Shown here piece by piece: positions 31,257 to 42,416 of a stretch of 64,000 bases of DNA (its first letter is position 1; each line of letters opens with the position of its first letter). Below the pieces are notes generated by a model that saw nothing but the letters and a program-made list of their open reading frames with translations, was not told the DNA's origin and did not search any database. The DNA is from Epithemia pelagica (Eukaryota > Bacillariophyta > Bacillariophyceae > Surirellales > Surirellaceae): positions 930,001 to 994,000 of the forward strand of contig OX337230.1 in assembly GCA_946965045.2 (NCBI GenBank), in the 5' to 3' direction. Both the position numbers and the translations under genes were made by a program.

Positions 31257-33874
31257 TTATTTGAGCAGGAGGTTTTTGATCCGCACGAGCAAGAGTCTTC
31301 TTTCCCTTGTCCTCACATCGTCGTCCTCTTCAAAGCCGCATAGAGTGTCGTATTCTCGAGCATCAAGCTTGTGTTGTAGCTCCGTCACCCATTCCCTAGC
31401 GGATAGCTTCCAACCTTCTTTATTCCGTCCTCCTCTCCAAAGATTCATGGACAGATAGAATCCTTTGAGGAACGGCATCATACAAGAGTAGGTCATGGCC
31501 AAGTGCACCAAGAAACCAACGTCCCGCTGCATTTGCTTGTGAGAAAAGGACGGTGACTCCGAGTGAAGGTATGCATCTTGGTAGGCTTTGATGATGGATT
31601 TTCCCTTGTCCCACTTGGCTTGAGTTACCGTCTTCGACACCGCTGTTTCCGAAATGTGTTGGACGGAACCAGCCCATGCTCCTGGCGTCTTAGAGGGCAG
31701 GCGTCGTTTTCTAGGGGCATCTTGAAATCCGAAATATTGTTATCTAGAAGCCAGACGACGTCCCACTTGCCACGTATTCTCTGCCGTAGAGCCAACAATC
31801 CGTATATCGTCCATGTACGTTACCGAGTCGCCTGCTATTGCGTTGGTTCGGGTGTTCCACTTCATCACCCAAGGCCTAACGGGCGAATAGTCAGGTGATC
31901 CTGGAATATTGAATCGGACTTCGTCAAATCCGCACGGGCTCAATAGATCATGAGGAGAACCACGAGCGACCTCTTCCGCCAAGTAAAATTGTTCGACCGC
32001 GTGAAATGGGCTAGGTAGCATACCCATGAACAAGCGATTCCATCGCACCTTATCCGAAGAACAAGAAGCTAACACGTCGATGGGGAAGAGGTCTTGGATT
32101 GGGCGTAGATCCACTCCAGCGTAGGGACGGAGGTTGTGGTCCATGGGGAAGTCGAGAAACATTTCCCCCAGGTCCATATCTCCACAGTACGAAGCCGTAG
32201 TGAGCAAACGAAGCGAAGTTTCTGCAGTTGGGAGCCAGAAGCTAGGGGCCCAAAGGGAGTCGTTTAGCCCGGAACTGGTCCCATTATAGACCATTCGTAT
32301 GTCCGTGTCCCCTTTGGGGACGTCAAAATAGTCAGTGAGACTAAGAATGGAGGCATCAGTGTCGAAGTATCCCCGCGAAAGAACTTTGGCCAGTTTGGCC
32401 GCTACCCGTGGGCGCGAGTCCGCCGCGGGTACTCGTTGCGGGCGATTGTTGTGAGGCAATGGAGCGGTCACATGAATGGGTGTGCCGTACCAGGCCTCCC
32501 GTTGTTGCTGGAGGCCATTCCACCGCCAAAAGATAAGGGATGAGCCGTGATCCCAGTCCCACCAGGAGGCCGCCAGAAGCTGAGAAAGCACGGAGCGGCC
32601 CGCAACACAAACCTCCGAGAGAGAAAAAGAATCTCCCCCCCCCCCCCCCCCCCTCTGTGCTGCCGCGCCTGAGGAAGGAGCGACAGCCAATTAGACCCAA
32701 ACCGACTACAAAGATAACCAATGAAGCTCCGGTACAAAGAACGACGCCACCAGCGCAACCCTAGGGCTCGAAATCCAGCAAGGGCTCCATCGGTCATCCA
32801 TGGAAAAAGCCCCCGAATCCGACCGTCCCACAGGGAATAGGGAGCTTCTGCGTCGTCGGCCTTGGTTGCCTTGGCAGCAATGAGAGAGTCATCTAACCAG
32901 GCCGAGTGCGGAAGGAAAGCCTGCAACGCCGCAAACCAAGTGCCCAATTTGCCGTCCCGGGTGGCCGCAGCGACTGGTGGAGACGGTCGCGGTCGTTTAG
33001 GCGACGGCGGAGAGTGTGGAGGAGGGCCCTCTCGTTTTTCACCCGCACGATCAGAATGGTGCACATACACCGGCTCCAGATGAGGGAGAGCGCTGCTCAA
33101 CACCGCCGACGGAATCTTGATGGGGACAAAACGTGCTCCCAACACGTGTTCACGCCACCACAAGTGGGCGGGCGACCCCGGCGTCAACCCCAACGGGAGA
33201 TCAAACGCCGAACCCAATTTGCCATCAGTGAGACATCGATAGCCCCAACCAGTCTTGAAAAAGGTGGTAGGGACCAGCACAGGACGTTGCAGATCGCGAA
33301 CGTACAACGAAGCATGTTGAGGGTAACAGGGCTTGGATGGTCCACTAGCCGAACAAGCACGAGGTTTCACTGAATGGTCAAGTACCGCAGCCAAAGTCCG
33401 GCGAACTTCGACAGTGAAATGCAAGGGTGGAAGTTTGCAGCGCCCGACATTGACACGCGCCGTGGTGACACCTCCACAGCTGCTGTGACCCACAGTAAGC
33501 CATTGCACGTCGTGGAGCATGGGACGTGTCTAGCCAGCCGGCAAGAGAAGCAGCACCGGCCAATCGGCAGGAATGGACGGCAGCATAGATCCCATGTAGC
33601 TCGGGTCACCTTCCAAAAGGACAAGGGAAATCAGACCACGGCCCAAGATAAAGCTGACGCTCGGCACCAAATGAAGCCTGGGTTCCAGACGTCGAGCAAC
33701 CGAATGCCAGAAAGGATTGCTCCGACACGCCTCGTAGTCGCTAGCCAACATGTAAATCCCACTCCAGTCCCCGCTGTTAAGGGCCAGTCCCCAATACCAA
33801 GTGCTTTGTCCCAGTAGTAGACAAGACACATCAGCACGAAACGTTTTAGTGCCGCGGTCAACCATGCGGCGCAC
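31257..33874 (-). pseudogene. reverse transcriptase region of the DIRS element
   Basis: The frame from about 33874 contains an in-frame TAG (33530-33532), then a Pro/Ser-rich spacer, and reaches a G19 run (minus strand; 32635-32653) where the frame slips by one. The reverse transcriptase follows, with DIRMVYNGTSSGLN, the GVDLR palm segment, the FNIPG region and the catalytic YMDD box. A TAA at 31740-31742 replaces one residue between RRLASR and QYFGFQDAPRKRR, and the frame continues to 31257. The linker PSKTPGAWAG is characteristic of DIRS elements. Confidence 0.8.
32635..32653. repeat. C19 homopolymer
   Basis: Nineteen consecutive C on the plus strand lie inside the reverse transcriptase ORF. 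The two sides are in different frames. Length is almost certainly unstable or miscalled. Confidence 0.95.
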
Positions 33875-34030
33875 GCAACGGCGGACAGAGACTTCACAAG
33901 GAGGGTGAGGGCGACATCGTGGTTTCGATCGAACCTCATCAGAACTAAGAGTAGAAACCTCGCTATGAGCATCTAAATCAGAGTTGACAGAATCAGAAAT
34001 TGTCGTGTCTAATTTAGATGCTCCAGGATG

Positions 34031-36483
34031 TCAATCGGTGTTGTTGTTGTTGTTTCCACGACGCTTCGCCTTCTTTCGTTCATTCACGTCTTTCTTCACC
34101 GAATCGACCGTGCTATTGGCAGTATCAGCTGCCTTCTTTGCAGCTTGGCAATCCTTGGCCGTGGACTGCATTGAATGCTTCAAGGAATCGACCTTATCCT
34201 CCAACGTTTTCAAAGACTCGAAACCCGAGTTAGTCGAGAGAAACCTGATGTACTCGCTTGAGACGGATGGGTGGTTCTTGAACCGAGCCGTCGAATATTC
34301 CGCCATCACGTCATGGGTTTGTAGAACTCAATAAAGTATCCAAGCACATTGCGCACCTTGGTCGGACGTAGAGATCGAAGAATACACTTGAGCCCTGACT
34401 TTGTAGAGGTCGGCCAGAAAACGACGGATCACCTGGGTTACCAAACTGAATGCTTTGCGCGTTGTGAACTTTGATTTCATGGTCAGCTCATTCATAGTTT
34501 CGTCAAAATAATTGATGAGCTCGCGACAACACCCCAAGGAGACGGACAACATAGACATAGCAAGGGACCGTGCTTCAGGTTCTCCAGCCATGGTGATGGC
34601 AATTTGCTCGCCGAACATGGATTGCATGTTCCCCATCTTGTTGATAATTCTATCCCTGACTCCAGTTTCAGGGGTTTCCCATTCCTCATGGTCTTTCATG
34701 GCCGTAAGGAAAGAGGGGTCACGACCTGTCCCAGGGAGATCTTTATATAGGATCTGTGGGAACTCCAATTTCATTGCGTATAGTGCACGTGCTTTGTTAG
34801 TCGTAGCAATTTGCATTTTGTGACGCTTTTCCATGGACGTCAACATCGACAGCATGTCCCCGTGTTCCTGGGCGGCACACCATTCCAGAACCAAAGGCAA
34901 ATCAAATAACAGACCGTAGGCACGAGAGCCAAATTTCATAGATACCCAAGCCTTGCAATCATCGACCGTGGCCAAGCCAAGGTTTCCAAACTTGATCACC
35001 GTGGTGTCCATCTTGGATTTCAAACGCTGAAGTTCAACTTGACTGATCTGCAGAAGCCCCTTGAGTGCTTGAATTTCTGATTCCATTCTTGCCGTTTTAG
35101 CCAACAGATCCATCTGTTGTTGATGCGACAAACTGGAGGTCTGACTCGGCCCAGATAGTCCGAAGGTACTGTTGGTGCTTGGGTTTTGCCTGATGGAGGA
35201 GACCGATTGCTCCACAAAGGAGACACGAGAAATGAGACCTTGAAGTCCCTTTACAAGGTTTGAACGTAAAGAATCAATCGCAGTCTTCGAATCCGTGGCC
35301 AACGTTTGCACCTTTGCAGATGATTCCAGATGGAGAGCCTTGAAATGCGAAGTCATGTTGTTGATTTGCATCTCCAAATCATTTACCTTCGACTTGGTGA
35401 AAGATTCTAAGACCTGATAGGAACGCGCCCCAGAATCTTTAGCATTCGGCGGATCATTTCCCGTGATTGCGTTCGTGATGGCTTGCAGTACTCCCCAGAT
35501 GGTAGGTGCTTGAAAATCGTCTCCAATGTGTTCCCTCGGACCGATTTCCATATGAAGTTTTTCAATCTGCAATCCCAGGGCTTCCACGTTGTCAACTACT
35601 TCTTGTTTGGCTTTAGACTGATCGGATGAGATGGCACGAATCAGTTCTCCAGCTTCCATCATAGAGTCTTCTATTTCCCGTAGGACCATGGGAACCATAC
35701 TTGGATCTTCACAGATTTTGACCGTGACTTCTTGCAAATTTCCCCCCAAGATTTTTCTATGGGGTGGAAAGTTTTCGACCACAAAAGAAGGGTTGGTAGC
35801 CGTGAACCGTTTCGAAACCGTGTAAGGCGTAGTGGTTCCAGTAATCTCGGTTACTCGGGCTTCCGATTCTTCAAAGTTTGTGGATGCTCCCCCACCTTCC
35901 TTCTTGATGACAGCAAGGCGTTTAAGAGCTAGGAATTTCTGCATCCAGTCGTCAACCGTGTGTTTTTCTTGAAGTAGCTTACTCTTGAGGTCTGTAGGAA
36001 CAGAGTCAAGCGGAATGACGGGGGAGCAAAAGGCGGATGCGGAGTTCTTCATAATGAAGACTCCACCTGTCTGGGACAGTTCGAAGGGGGGCAAACCTGT
36101 TCCATGGTCCCCGGCTTTGGAGCACTAGGGGTCAATGCAAAAGGTGTTGCCCCCCCCCGCTTGATTCCCAAACAAAGGAACTTTTCCTGGGCAATCTCCT
36201 CGGACAAAACGGTGATTCCAAACTTACTTGTAGAAGCAAAGTCACCAAAACCCGAAAGATCCGTGCTTGTTTTCTTTGGAGTAGATGTCGATGTCGAAAG
36301 AGCCAAAGTGTCAGACGTGGTAGGCATGAATGAGATCTGACCAGTGTCCCCCCCTGGAGCCCCGGTGGAAAGAACCGGGGCCCCGGCCATTGCCGGAGTA
36401 GCGATGGACGCAGAAGCAACGAGAGAGGAGAGGAGAGAGTCCTCGTCCTCCGGAGGAGGAGGCTTGGAAGGAACAAACGACAT
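34031..36483 (-). pseudogene. gag-like ORF of the DIRS element
   Basis: The likely start is ATG 36483 (MSFVPSKPPPP). A Pro/Ser/Thr-rich N-terminus runs to about 36094, where a C6 run coincides with a one-base frame break. The ~590-residue main part is helical and coiled-coil forming (KLHMEIGPREH, LEMQINNMTSHF, RMESEIQALKG). It ends in an in-frame TGA at 34328-34330 and then continues in frame (VLQTHDVMAEYSTARF) through a charged coiled coil to an Asn run ending at 34031. No zinc knuckle was seen. The position upstream of the reverse transcriptase supports a nucleocapsid role. Confidence 0.7.
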
Positions 36484-36600
36484 GGTGAAAGAAGAAGAAC
36501 GAAAAGGAGAAGGAAAAGCCCAAAATACTCTCTTGAGATGGTGGAACGGTGCCAAAGGAGATCAGACCTTTGCCAAACGAACGCTTTAGTCTCAGAAGAG

Positions 36601-37705
36601 TGAGCTTGTTGCATCGTGGAATGAGGTGCAGCTTTGGCGGCGTGGATGGTGGAGATGGTACCTCTAGCTAGCTAGCGCAAATATATAGTATCGAATAAGA
36701 ATGAATGTGATCAAGTCTTGAATTATCCAGATTAGTGGTTTTGTCATGATCGCAGGGTATCTATGGGTGGTAGTGCATCAATGATCATGATAGCTTTTGC
36801 GTTCGTCCAGAAGCATCTTTGTTCTCGGCATCATTGCGCTAAAGGATCATCGAGGCCAAGCTCTCAAGGGACCATTACAAGCTACCTTACGAGCTACGAA
36901 TCATCGGGGTCGGAGTTCGGAGTCGGACCACTGCCAGCTGTCGGTTGCATCTTGCATCTTCTCTTCGCAAAGTGTGGGCGCTGGATGTAGTACAGTTTAC
37001 ACGACAGTCAACAATCAAGAAAACAGGACCATCACGATGCACAAGAATTCATACAGCTCCTTGAGTCTTGACTCTTGGCAGTTCGCAATTCGACTATTCA
37101 TTATTCAGTATTCGGAATGGTACTTTATAGTGATACAGTGACTATGAGGCTTATCAAAAACTCCTTGTCCCGATTTTACAACTTCTTCATGATGTTGCGG
37201 TGACTGTTTGCGTCAATTTCGTTGTTTTGTAGTTGGGCGTGGTCCTGCCACCACCTTTTGTCTACAGTCCCGCCACTGACCGTGACCTGACTGAAATATA
37301 CTCACAGTTGCCACTTTTTGTCTACAGTCCCGCCACTGACCGTGACCTGACTGAAGTATGTTCCCACAAATCAGACCGGCCTAGTGATTCCCCTTCTAGG
37401 CAAGAGATTTTTCTCTGTGCTGTTGGCGTTTGGCGTGCCAGAGAAGTGTGAGAGAGATGACAATTGACAATGGAGTTTGTTTGTAGCTTGATAGCAAACA
37501 GGATGGAGCATGAGAAATGAGAATGCAGAGGCTTCGTCGACAGCGTTGATGAGACTTTTTTTACAACTGCCCTCAACCCTCAAGCTCTCGCGCACTGACC
37601 ATGACCTGACTGAGCTACCTACCCTCCCACTTCTCTACTAGAGGAGTAGGAGTAGCTTTCCTCCTCGACAATGGAGTCTGTTTGAAGAGGTTTTAGAGCA
37701 AAAGG
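36601..37705. other. intergenic between retroelement and sulfotransferase gene
   Basis: No gene recognised. Contains ctagctagctag palindromes near 36665 and a 60 bp-period tandem repeat at 37249-37358. The last 300 bp should be promoter for the gene at 37706. Confidence 0.5.
37249..37358. repeat. 60 bp-period tandem repeat
   Basis: Two ~50 bp units (tctacagtcccgccactgac...cctgactgaa) start exactly 60 bp apart. A shortened third relative (cactgaccatgacctgactga) lies near 37594. Confidence 0.9.
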
Positions 37706-40056
37706 ATGGATCATCCACCACAGAAAAAAGGAGATACCGCTGGTCGTCGACGGCGTCGAAAAGATCCCTTGTTTCTACCGTCATCGGCTCAAGCCACCAC
37801 TGGTAAGGGAGACAACAACCACAAGACGAAGAACAACAAGACCAGGCAAGAAGGAGGCAATAACAAGCGACGCAATCGTCAGACGCATCGATCTTGGTGT
37901 GGCACTGTATCATGTGTAGTGTTCATCTTCTTCTTGATCGTTTTGGTGGTGGTTTGGTGGCGTGGCCTTGTGGTGATTCAAGTGATAACCGTACCTCCGC
38001 CTCGGACACCTCGGCAACACCATTCGGACTGGCTCTCACAGTCAACCTTTTCGTCCCTTTCGCGACAACAGTATCAGAAACTTGGAGGTCCACCAAAGCG
38101 GCGGCACAATACATCGAGGACCAGCCCGCAAAATTTCACAGATTACGTGTTGGATCCAGACTTGTATCAACAATGGCGAACAGAATTGATGACTTCGATT
38201 TCTAGCTTTTACCCTCAACTACCACCCACCATATCTAGTGAAGCAGATTTAGGATGGCAGGTGTATACTTGGTGTCTCCGTTGGAGGAAATCTTCGGGAC
38301 AATCAACACGAAAACGAAATCAAATTCATGTCCTGCCACCACAAGCTGCATCGGAGGAGTTGGAACCTGGTTTGTGGTTGGCCAAAACCTTCAAAACCGC
38401 ATCCACAACAGCTGCGGCAATTACCCTTCGACTTGCGCATCGTGTGGCACAACGACAAGTCTTGGCACACAACCGACCACAACAAGAAGAACAATCACAA
38501 GCCATTTCGGATCCCGAATGGACCTGTCCTCATGCTTTTTATCATGAACAATCGCTGGAAAATATCTTTGCCGCATCGCGTCCCAAGAATTCCACCAAAG
38601 GTCCCCAACTACAATCTACATCGTCCAAGACAGTAGCAGAACTCCCTTTTTGTGGACCATTGTACGTCGTCCAGACCAACGAGCCTTATCGGCCTATGAG
38701 TATTACATGTTGCAAATCTTGCGACTGGGTAATGTGTCCGAAAACGGTCAACCTACTACCCAATTCAATCAGTTTCACATCTTTTCGGCATACATGGAAT
38801 TGACCAAGGATCAATTGGTTCAACAATTGCGTCCGGATCGAGATGCCTTGTACGAAACCTTTGGTATCTTATTGCAGCATCGGCGGTACACACCGCCGCA
38901 ACCCAAAGTGTCATGGTCGGAACGACGCTGGGTCCGTCAATGGAAAAATGAAGAAAACAACCGTACCAACAGCAGCAACAAGACTATGGATGCGTTTGAC
39001 GAACTTCATCACCACCAACATCATCATACTCTCAACGACCCCAACGTTATGGTGGACAATTACGAAGTGGCCATGCTGGATGAAATTCCAGCTCAGGCCG
39101 TTGGAAAACTTTTGGACTATCGTCGCCGACCATCACCACAATCATCAAAGGCTGTGACCTCCATACAGAACGATACAGCGTCGTCGTCGTTGAAGGTGCC
39201 GTCATCTCCGGTGTCCTTTATTCGAGATACGGTGGCTCATTACGATTTCGTTGCCGTCAGTGAACGAATGGACGAATCGGTCTTGGTTCTCTTGGTCTTG
39301 CTGGGCATTTTACCACATCGACGGGGAACACAAGACATTGTGGATGGGACAGCCGACTCGTCTCGTACGATATGGTTAGGGCTGGAGGAAACAGAATTTG
39401 ATGCCCGCTTGTCCGATGCCATTGTCTTGTCGTCCAAAACACGTCGTAGTAGTCCCTTTTTGCACAATTGGGTGACACAAGTTCAATCCAAGGAACGAAC
39501 GACACGGTTGAAAACATTGGTGGATGTCGGTATTTTGAACGAACGAGATCGTAACCGGATTCGGTTGTCACATGACAATTGTATTCCACGAAATACAAGG
39601 CAAGGATCCAAACAATCCGCAGGGACATCCAAGCAGTGGATCAGTGATTGGTTGCATCCAAAGAACAACAAGGATCCAAACAGTGCACATATTGTCAACC
39701 GACAAGAGCAGTACATGAAAAGCAATTATGTACCCGACAATTTGGATTTTTTGCTCTACGACTATGTCAATGCTACTTTGGATCGTACCATTGATAGCTT
39801 GGTGGGACAACGTCGCATGTCACTTTGGCTGCAACGATATCGAACCCTACAAGCCGAGGCAGTCTCACGCTGCCAAGCCACGGCCCAATTTCCCTGTGCC
39901 TTTTACCAACCCAATTCGTCGTCATCATCGTCCTTGGGGGATGGAGGCCTCAAGAAAACCAACAACAGCAACAAGAAAGGAGCAAAGAAGGATTGTTATT
40001 TTCGAGACATGGGTTGTGGGTATCCATGTTTGGACAAATTGTTTCCCATTGGATGA
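37706..40056 (+). CDS. type II membrane sulfotransferase-like protein, frame break or -1 frameshift at 38650
   Basis: ATG 37706 opens a Lys/Arg/Asn-rich cytosolic tail, a single membrane span (VVFIFFLIVLVVVWW, residues ~72-88) and a lumenal domain. The 5'-PAPS loop is recognisable as LAKTFKTASTTAA and the 3'-PAPS region as LWTIVRRPDQRALSAYEYY. Between them the frame moves back one base at 38645-38652. The zero frame stops at 38803; the -1 frame runs to 40056 and gives about 783 residues in total. Carbohydrate sulfotransferases of this shape act in the Golgi on glycans, and diatom walls and mucilage contain sulfated polysaccharides; the substrate is inference. Cysteines cluster at the C-terminus (CYFRDMGCGYPC). 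The tail faces the next gene, a distant relative, 125 bp away. Confidence 0.82.
38644..38650 (+). promoter_or_regulatory. candidate -1 slippery heptamer C CCT TTT
   Basis: In the zero frame the codons are CTC CCT TTT TGT, so the heptamer fits X XXY YYZ in the correct phase. After slipping back one base, the next codons read TTG TGG ACC and enter the conserved 3'-PAPS motif. A 5 bp stem (tggac...gtcca) begins only 2 bases after the heptamer, closer than usual. A single missing base in the CCC-TTTTT run would look the same. Confidence 0.35.
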
Positions 40057-40181
40057 GATGATAGTAAAGGAGACGTTATCCCGAAACTGGTCTTCTCGCT
40101 AGGCAGGCTGTGAAGACAAGTTTCGAAAGGGCGAGCCCAGAGCCAATGGTTCTGTGGTTATTTGTCACAGGTTGGATTTCT

Positions 40182-42416
40182 TCACCATACACAGGTATCG
40201 TTGTACCACAGTTTCCATGGAAATGGTGTTCTGGAACGAAAGAGTTGACATGGAACAGAGTCCAGGACGTTGTTACTGGTGCTGTCCGAAAAGGACTCGG
40301 TGATTGCACTCTTATTGGTGTGAATCCTTGTCATCTCCTGGGTGATTGTGCGGATTCTCAAGGGACAATCTTGATACACAAGTTCATGGAGGGCGTGACA
40401 CTTTTCCGTGTCATTTAAATTGACTGCTTGGACAATCAAGCTAGTATAGGCTTGTAATTCGTCAAACACGAGACAACATATGGCACGTCGACCACGAATG
40501 GTAGAAATGCCGGATTTCACTTGATAATGTTCACTCTGGTGCGTGACATGGACGTTGGTGATTTCCTTTCCCAACAAAGGAATCGCACTCGGAGGAGAAG
40601 TAATATTCCAACTAGGACCATGGTTGGATGAATTTGTTACATTATTGCGCTTGCGATGAACGTCGGGTGCAAGAGTTCCAGTGTCGTTTGTCGTCGTAGC
40701 AGCAGATGGAGTGAGTGGTGACTTGGTTGTGGAAACCGGGTCGAATGGGCCTACGATCCGGTTGCGTTGTTGCTCGTACTGACGCAGAGCCGTTTGAATC
40801 CGTTCCACGTCGTGCCACAAGTGCGACATGCGTAGGACCACAATGGTTGGAGGGTTGGATCGTTTCTTTTTCCACAACCACAAGGTTGTTTGCAGATACC
40901 ATTGATAATTGTGATAAAAATGTTGCAAGGCAATCTGATTGTCTCCATCCGGTCCTTGACCCGTCAAAATGGTACGAGCCAAACGGGTACACTCGGCCGA
41001 AACCGGGGGAAATGAAAAGCCGTGTTGTTGTTGCTGACTAAAAGATGGACTTTGGTCCAGTGCCTGCTGTTCCAGTTGCCACCGCCAAAGGGCTTCGGCC
41101 ACATGGTCCATGTTTTGAAAGCATTCCAACAAGAATTGTTCATCGATTGGAATCGTCGATTTGGTGGTGGTGGTTTTCGCTGTGATGGCTTGTTTGCCAT
41201 TTGCTCCGTGTTCTTCTTGGTGTTGTTGTTCTTTCTTCCGTCTTTGCCAGACCTTGTGTCGATGATAATTAAAGGCCGACACAAGTCGTGCCAGGGGACT
41301 TCGGACCGTCCACAAGAGAGTATTGATTCGAATGGGCGTGGTGCTGGGTCCACTCCACAAAAAGGCTTCGGCCACGGCGGCTGGATGACGAGGTGTGCGT
41401 GGCAGTGTGGTATGCTTGTGCCACACGACGGCACGTCCCAAGGGATTGTCGTCCCAGGAATGGGAGATTGGACGAGATCCTGCTCGTAGTACACTCGTGG
41501 ACGACAAGGAATTTGCCGTGTGGTTTCGCATATCTTGTGCATTCCTCTTTTGTTGTCCATGTCCAACCGTGGCATTGTACAAACACTCGGCCCAGACATG
41601 TTCGAACGAAGAGGAGGAGAAGGTGAATGGTGGTGCGGTGGTATTCGTGTGGATAAACTGGTGGTTGTGCTTATTGTATCCCGACTCGGTCGTCTCGTTG
41701 TGGTCAGCGTAGTACTGTTGCAAACAGGGCACGGCGCGTGTGTGTTTGGCCACTTTCTGGGTCAAGAGGGCGGATTCCAAGGAGGTGCCACCCGATTTGC
41801 CCACATGCACGTACAGGATGCGAGGTGGATCGGGAACGACAACCGTAGGCTCCATGATTCTTTGTTGTTGTTGTGGATCCGTGGTCCAGGACAGTTGGGA
41901 AAATTCCCACCAATCCATGTCGCGTGTTTGGTGGGTGACGTTCTCCTGCCTCGACGGCATGCGAGGTGAAGTCCATTCGGTGTTGTTGTTGGTTGTCCGC
42001 TTGTTTGTAGGAATAGTTTTGAATGTTGGTGGAAAATAAGACTCTTCTTCCATGAGGCGGTCCAGCAGTAGTCGTTGTTCTACGAGTGTTGCTTGTGGTT
42101 GCTCCAGTTTGAGCGTTCGAGAGAGTTGAAATCCAGTCAGGGTCAAGGACAGCAAAAATGCCACAACAAGGGTTACCACCAGTGTCCAGGATGTCAGGTT
42201 TCGTGGACCCTCGGGGACACTACAGGTTTGACAACACAGCCTGTTTCTCCTTGTTGCTGTCAGGTTGTTTGTTTGTAGGGAGGGACTGCTCCTGCTCATT
42301 CCGGGGAGTGGATCCTTGGAGTGTGAAGGCAAACGTCGCCTCGAAAAGGACGAATCGGACGGAATGGCATTCTTGTCGAGTCCACGGGTGGTGCTTGTAG
42401 CACGGAGGGACGACAT
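40182..42416 (-). CDS. type II membrane sulfotransferase-like protein
   Basis: An intact 744-residue ORF starts at ATG 42416. A ~75-residue cytosolic tail precedes one membrane span (WTLVVTLVVAFLLSLTL, residues ~76-95). The lumenal part has the 5'-PAPS loop in ILYVHVGKSGGTSLESA and the 3'-PAPS motif in LLWTVRSPLARLVSAFNYH, the pattern of the sulfotransferase superfamily. Many NxT/NxS sites fit a Golgi lumen location. Gln/His/Asn-rich insertions lengthen it beyond typical family members. The C-terminal third has clustered cysteines (ICCLVFDELQAY, YQDCPLRI, CQLF). It converges on the preceding sulfotransferase-like gene. The sugar acceptor cannot be read from sequence. Confidence 0.85.
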   Translation of the reverse strand: MSSLRATSTTRGLDKNAIPSDSSFSRRRLPSHSKDPLPGMSRSSPSLQTNNLTATRRNRLCCQTCSVPEGPRNLTSWTLVVTLVVAFLLSLTLTGFQLSRTLKLEQPQATLVEQRLLLDRLMEEESYFPPTFKTIPTNKRTTNNNTEWTSPRMPSRQENVTHQTRDMDWWEFSQLSWTTDPQQQQRIMEPTVVVPDPPRILYVHVGKSGGTSLESALLTQKVAKHTRAVPCLQQYYADHNETTESGYNKHNHQFIHTNTTAPPFTFSSSSFEHVWAECLYNATVGHGQQKRNAQDMRNHTANSLSSTSVLRAGSRPISHSWDDNPLGRAVVWHKHTTLPRTPRHPAAVAEAFLWSGPSTTPIRINTLLWTVRSPLARLVSAFNYHRHKVWQRRKKEQQHQEEHGANGKQAITAKTTTTKSTIPIDEQFLLECFQNMDHVAEALWRWQLEQQALDQSPSFSQQQQHGFSFPPVSAECTRLARTILTGQGPDGDNQIALQHFYHNYQWYLQTTLWLWKKKRSNPPTIVVLRMSHLWHDVERIQTALRQYEQQRNRIVGPFDPVSTTKSPLTPSAATTTNDTGTLAPDVHRKRNNVTNSSNHGPSWNITSPPSAIPLLGKEITNVHVTHQSEHYQVKSGISTIRGRRAICCLVFDELQAYTSLIVQAVNLNDTEKCHALHELVYQDCPLRIRTITQEMTRIHTNKSAITESFSDSTSNNVLDSVPCQLFRSRTPFPWKLWYNDTCVW

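Larger units (their letters stand above)
28300..36600 (-). mobile_element. degenerate DIRS-type tyrosine-recombinase retrotransposon
   Basis: On the minus strand, in order, lie a gag-like coiled-coil ORF, a reverse transcriptase with YMDDIRIVG, the linker QDAPRKRRLPS...TPGAWAG typical of DIRS polyproteins, an RNase H, a Cys-rich region and a tyrosine-recombinase-like domain. This order and the absence of an integrase/protease Copia or Gypsy layout identify the DIRS group, which inserts by a recombinase rather than an integrase. The element is broken by four in-frame stops (34328-34330 TGA, 33530-33532 TAG, 31740-31742 TAA, 29571-29573 TAA) and about four frame breaks, so this copy cannot encode an intact polyprotein. 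Outer limits are approximate. A 12-base inverted match (tgccaaaggaga) near 36550 and 28310 may mark terminal repeats. Confidence 0.85.

Noticed and set aside
6933-36555. A reassigned genetic code in which TAG/TGA are sense
   Set aside because: Intact genes such as TDP1 and the HXXXD genes end at ordinary stops, and in-frame stops occur only in the Kelch family and the decayed element.
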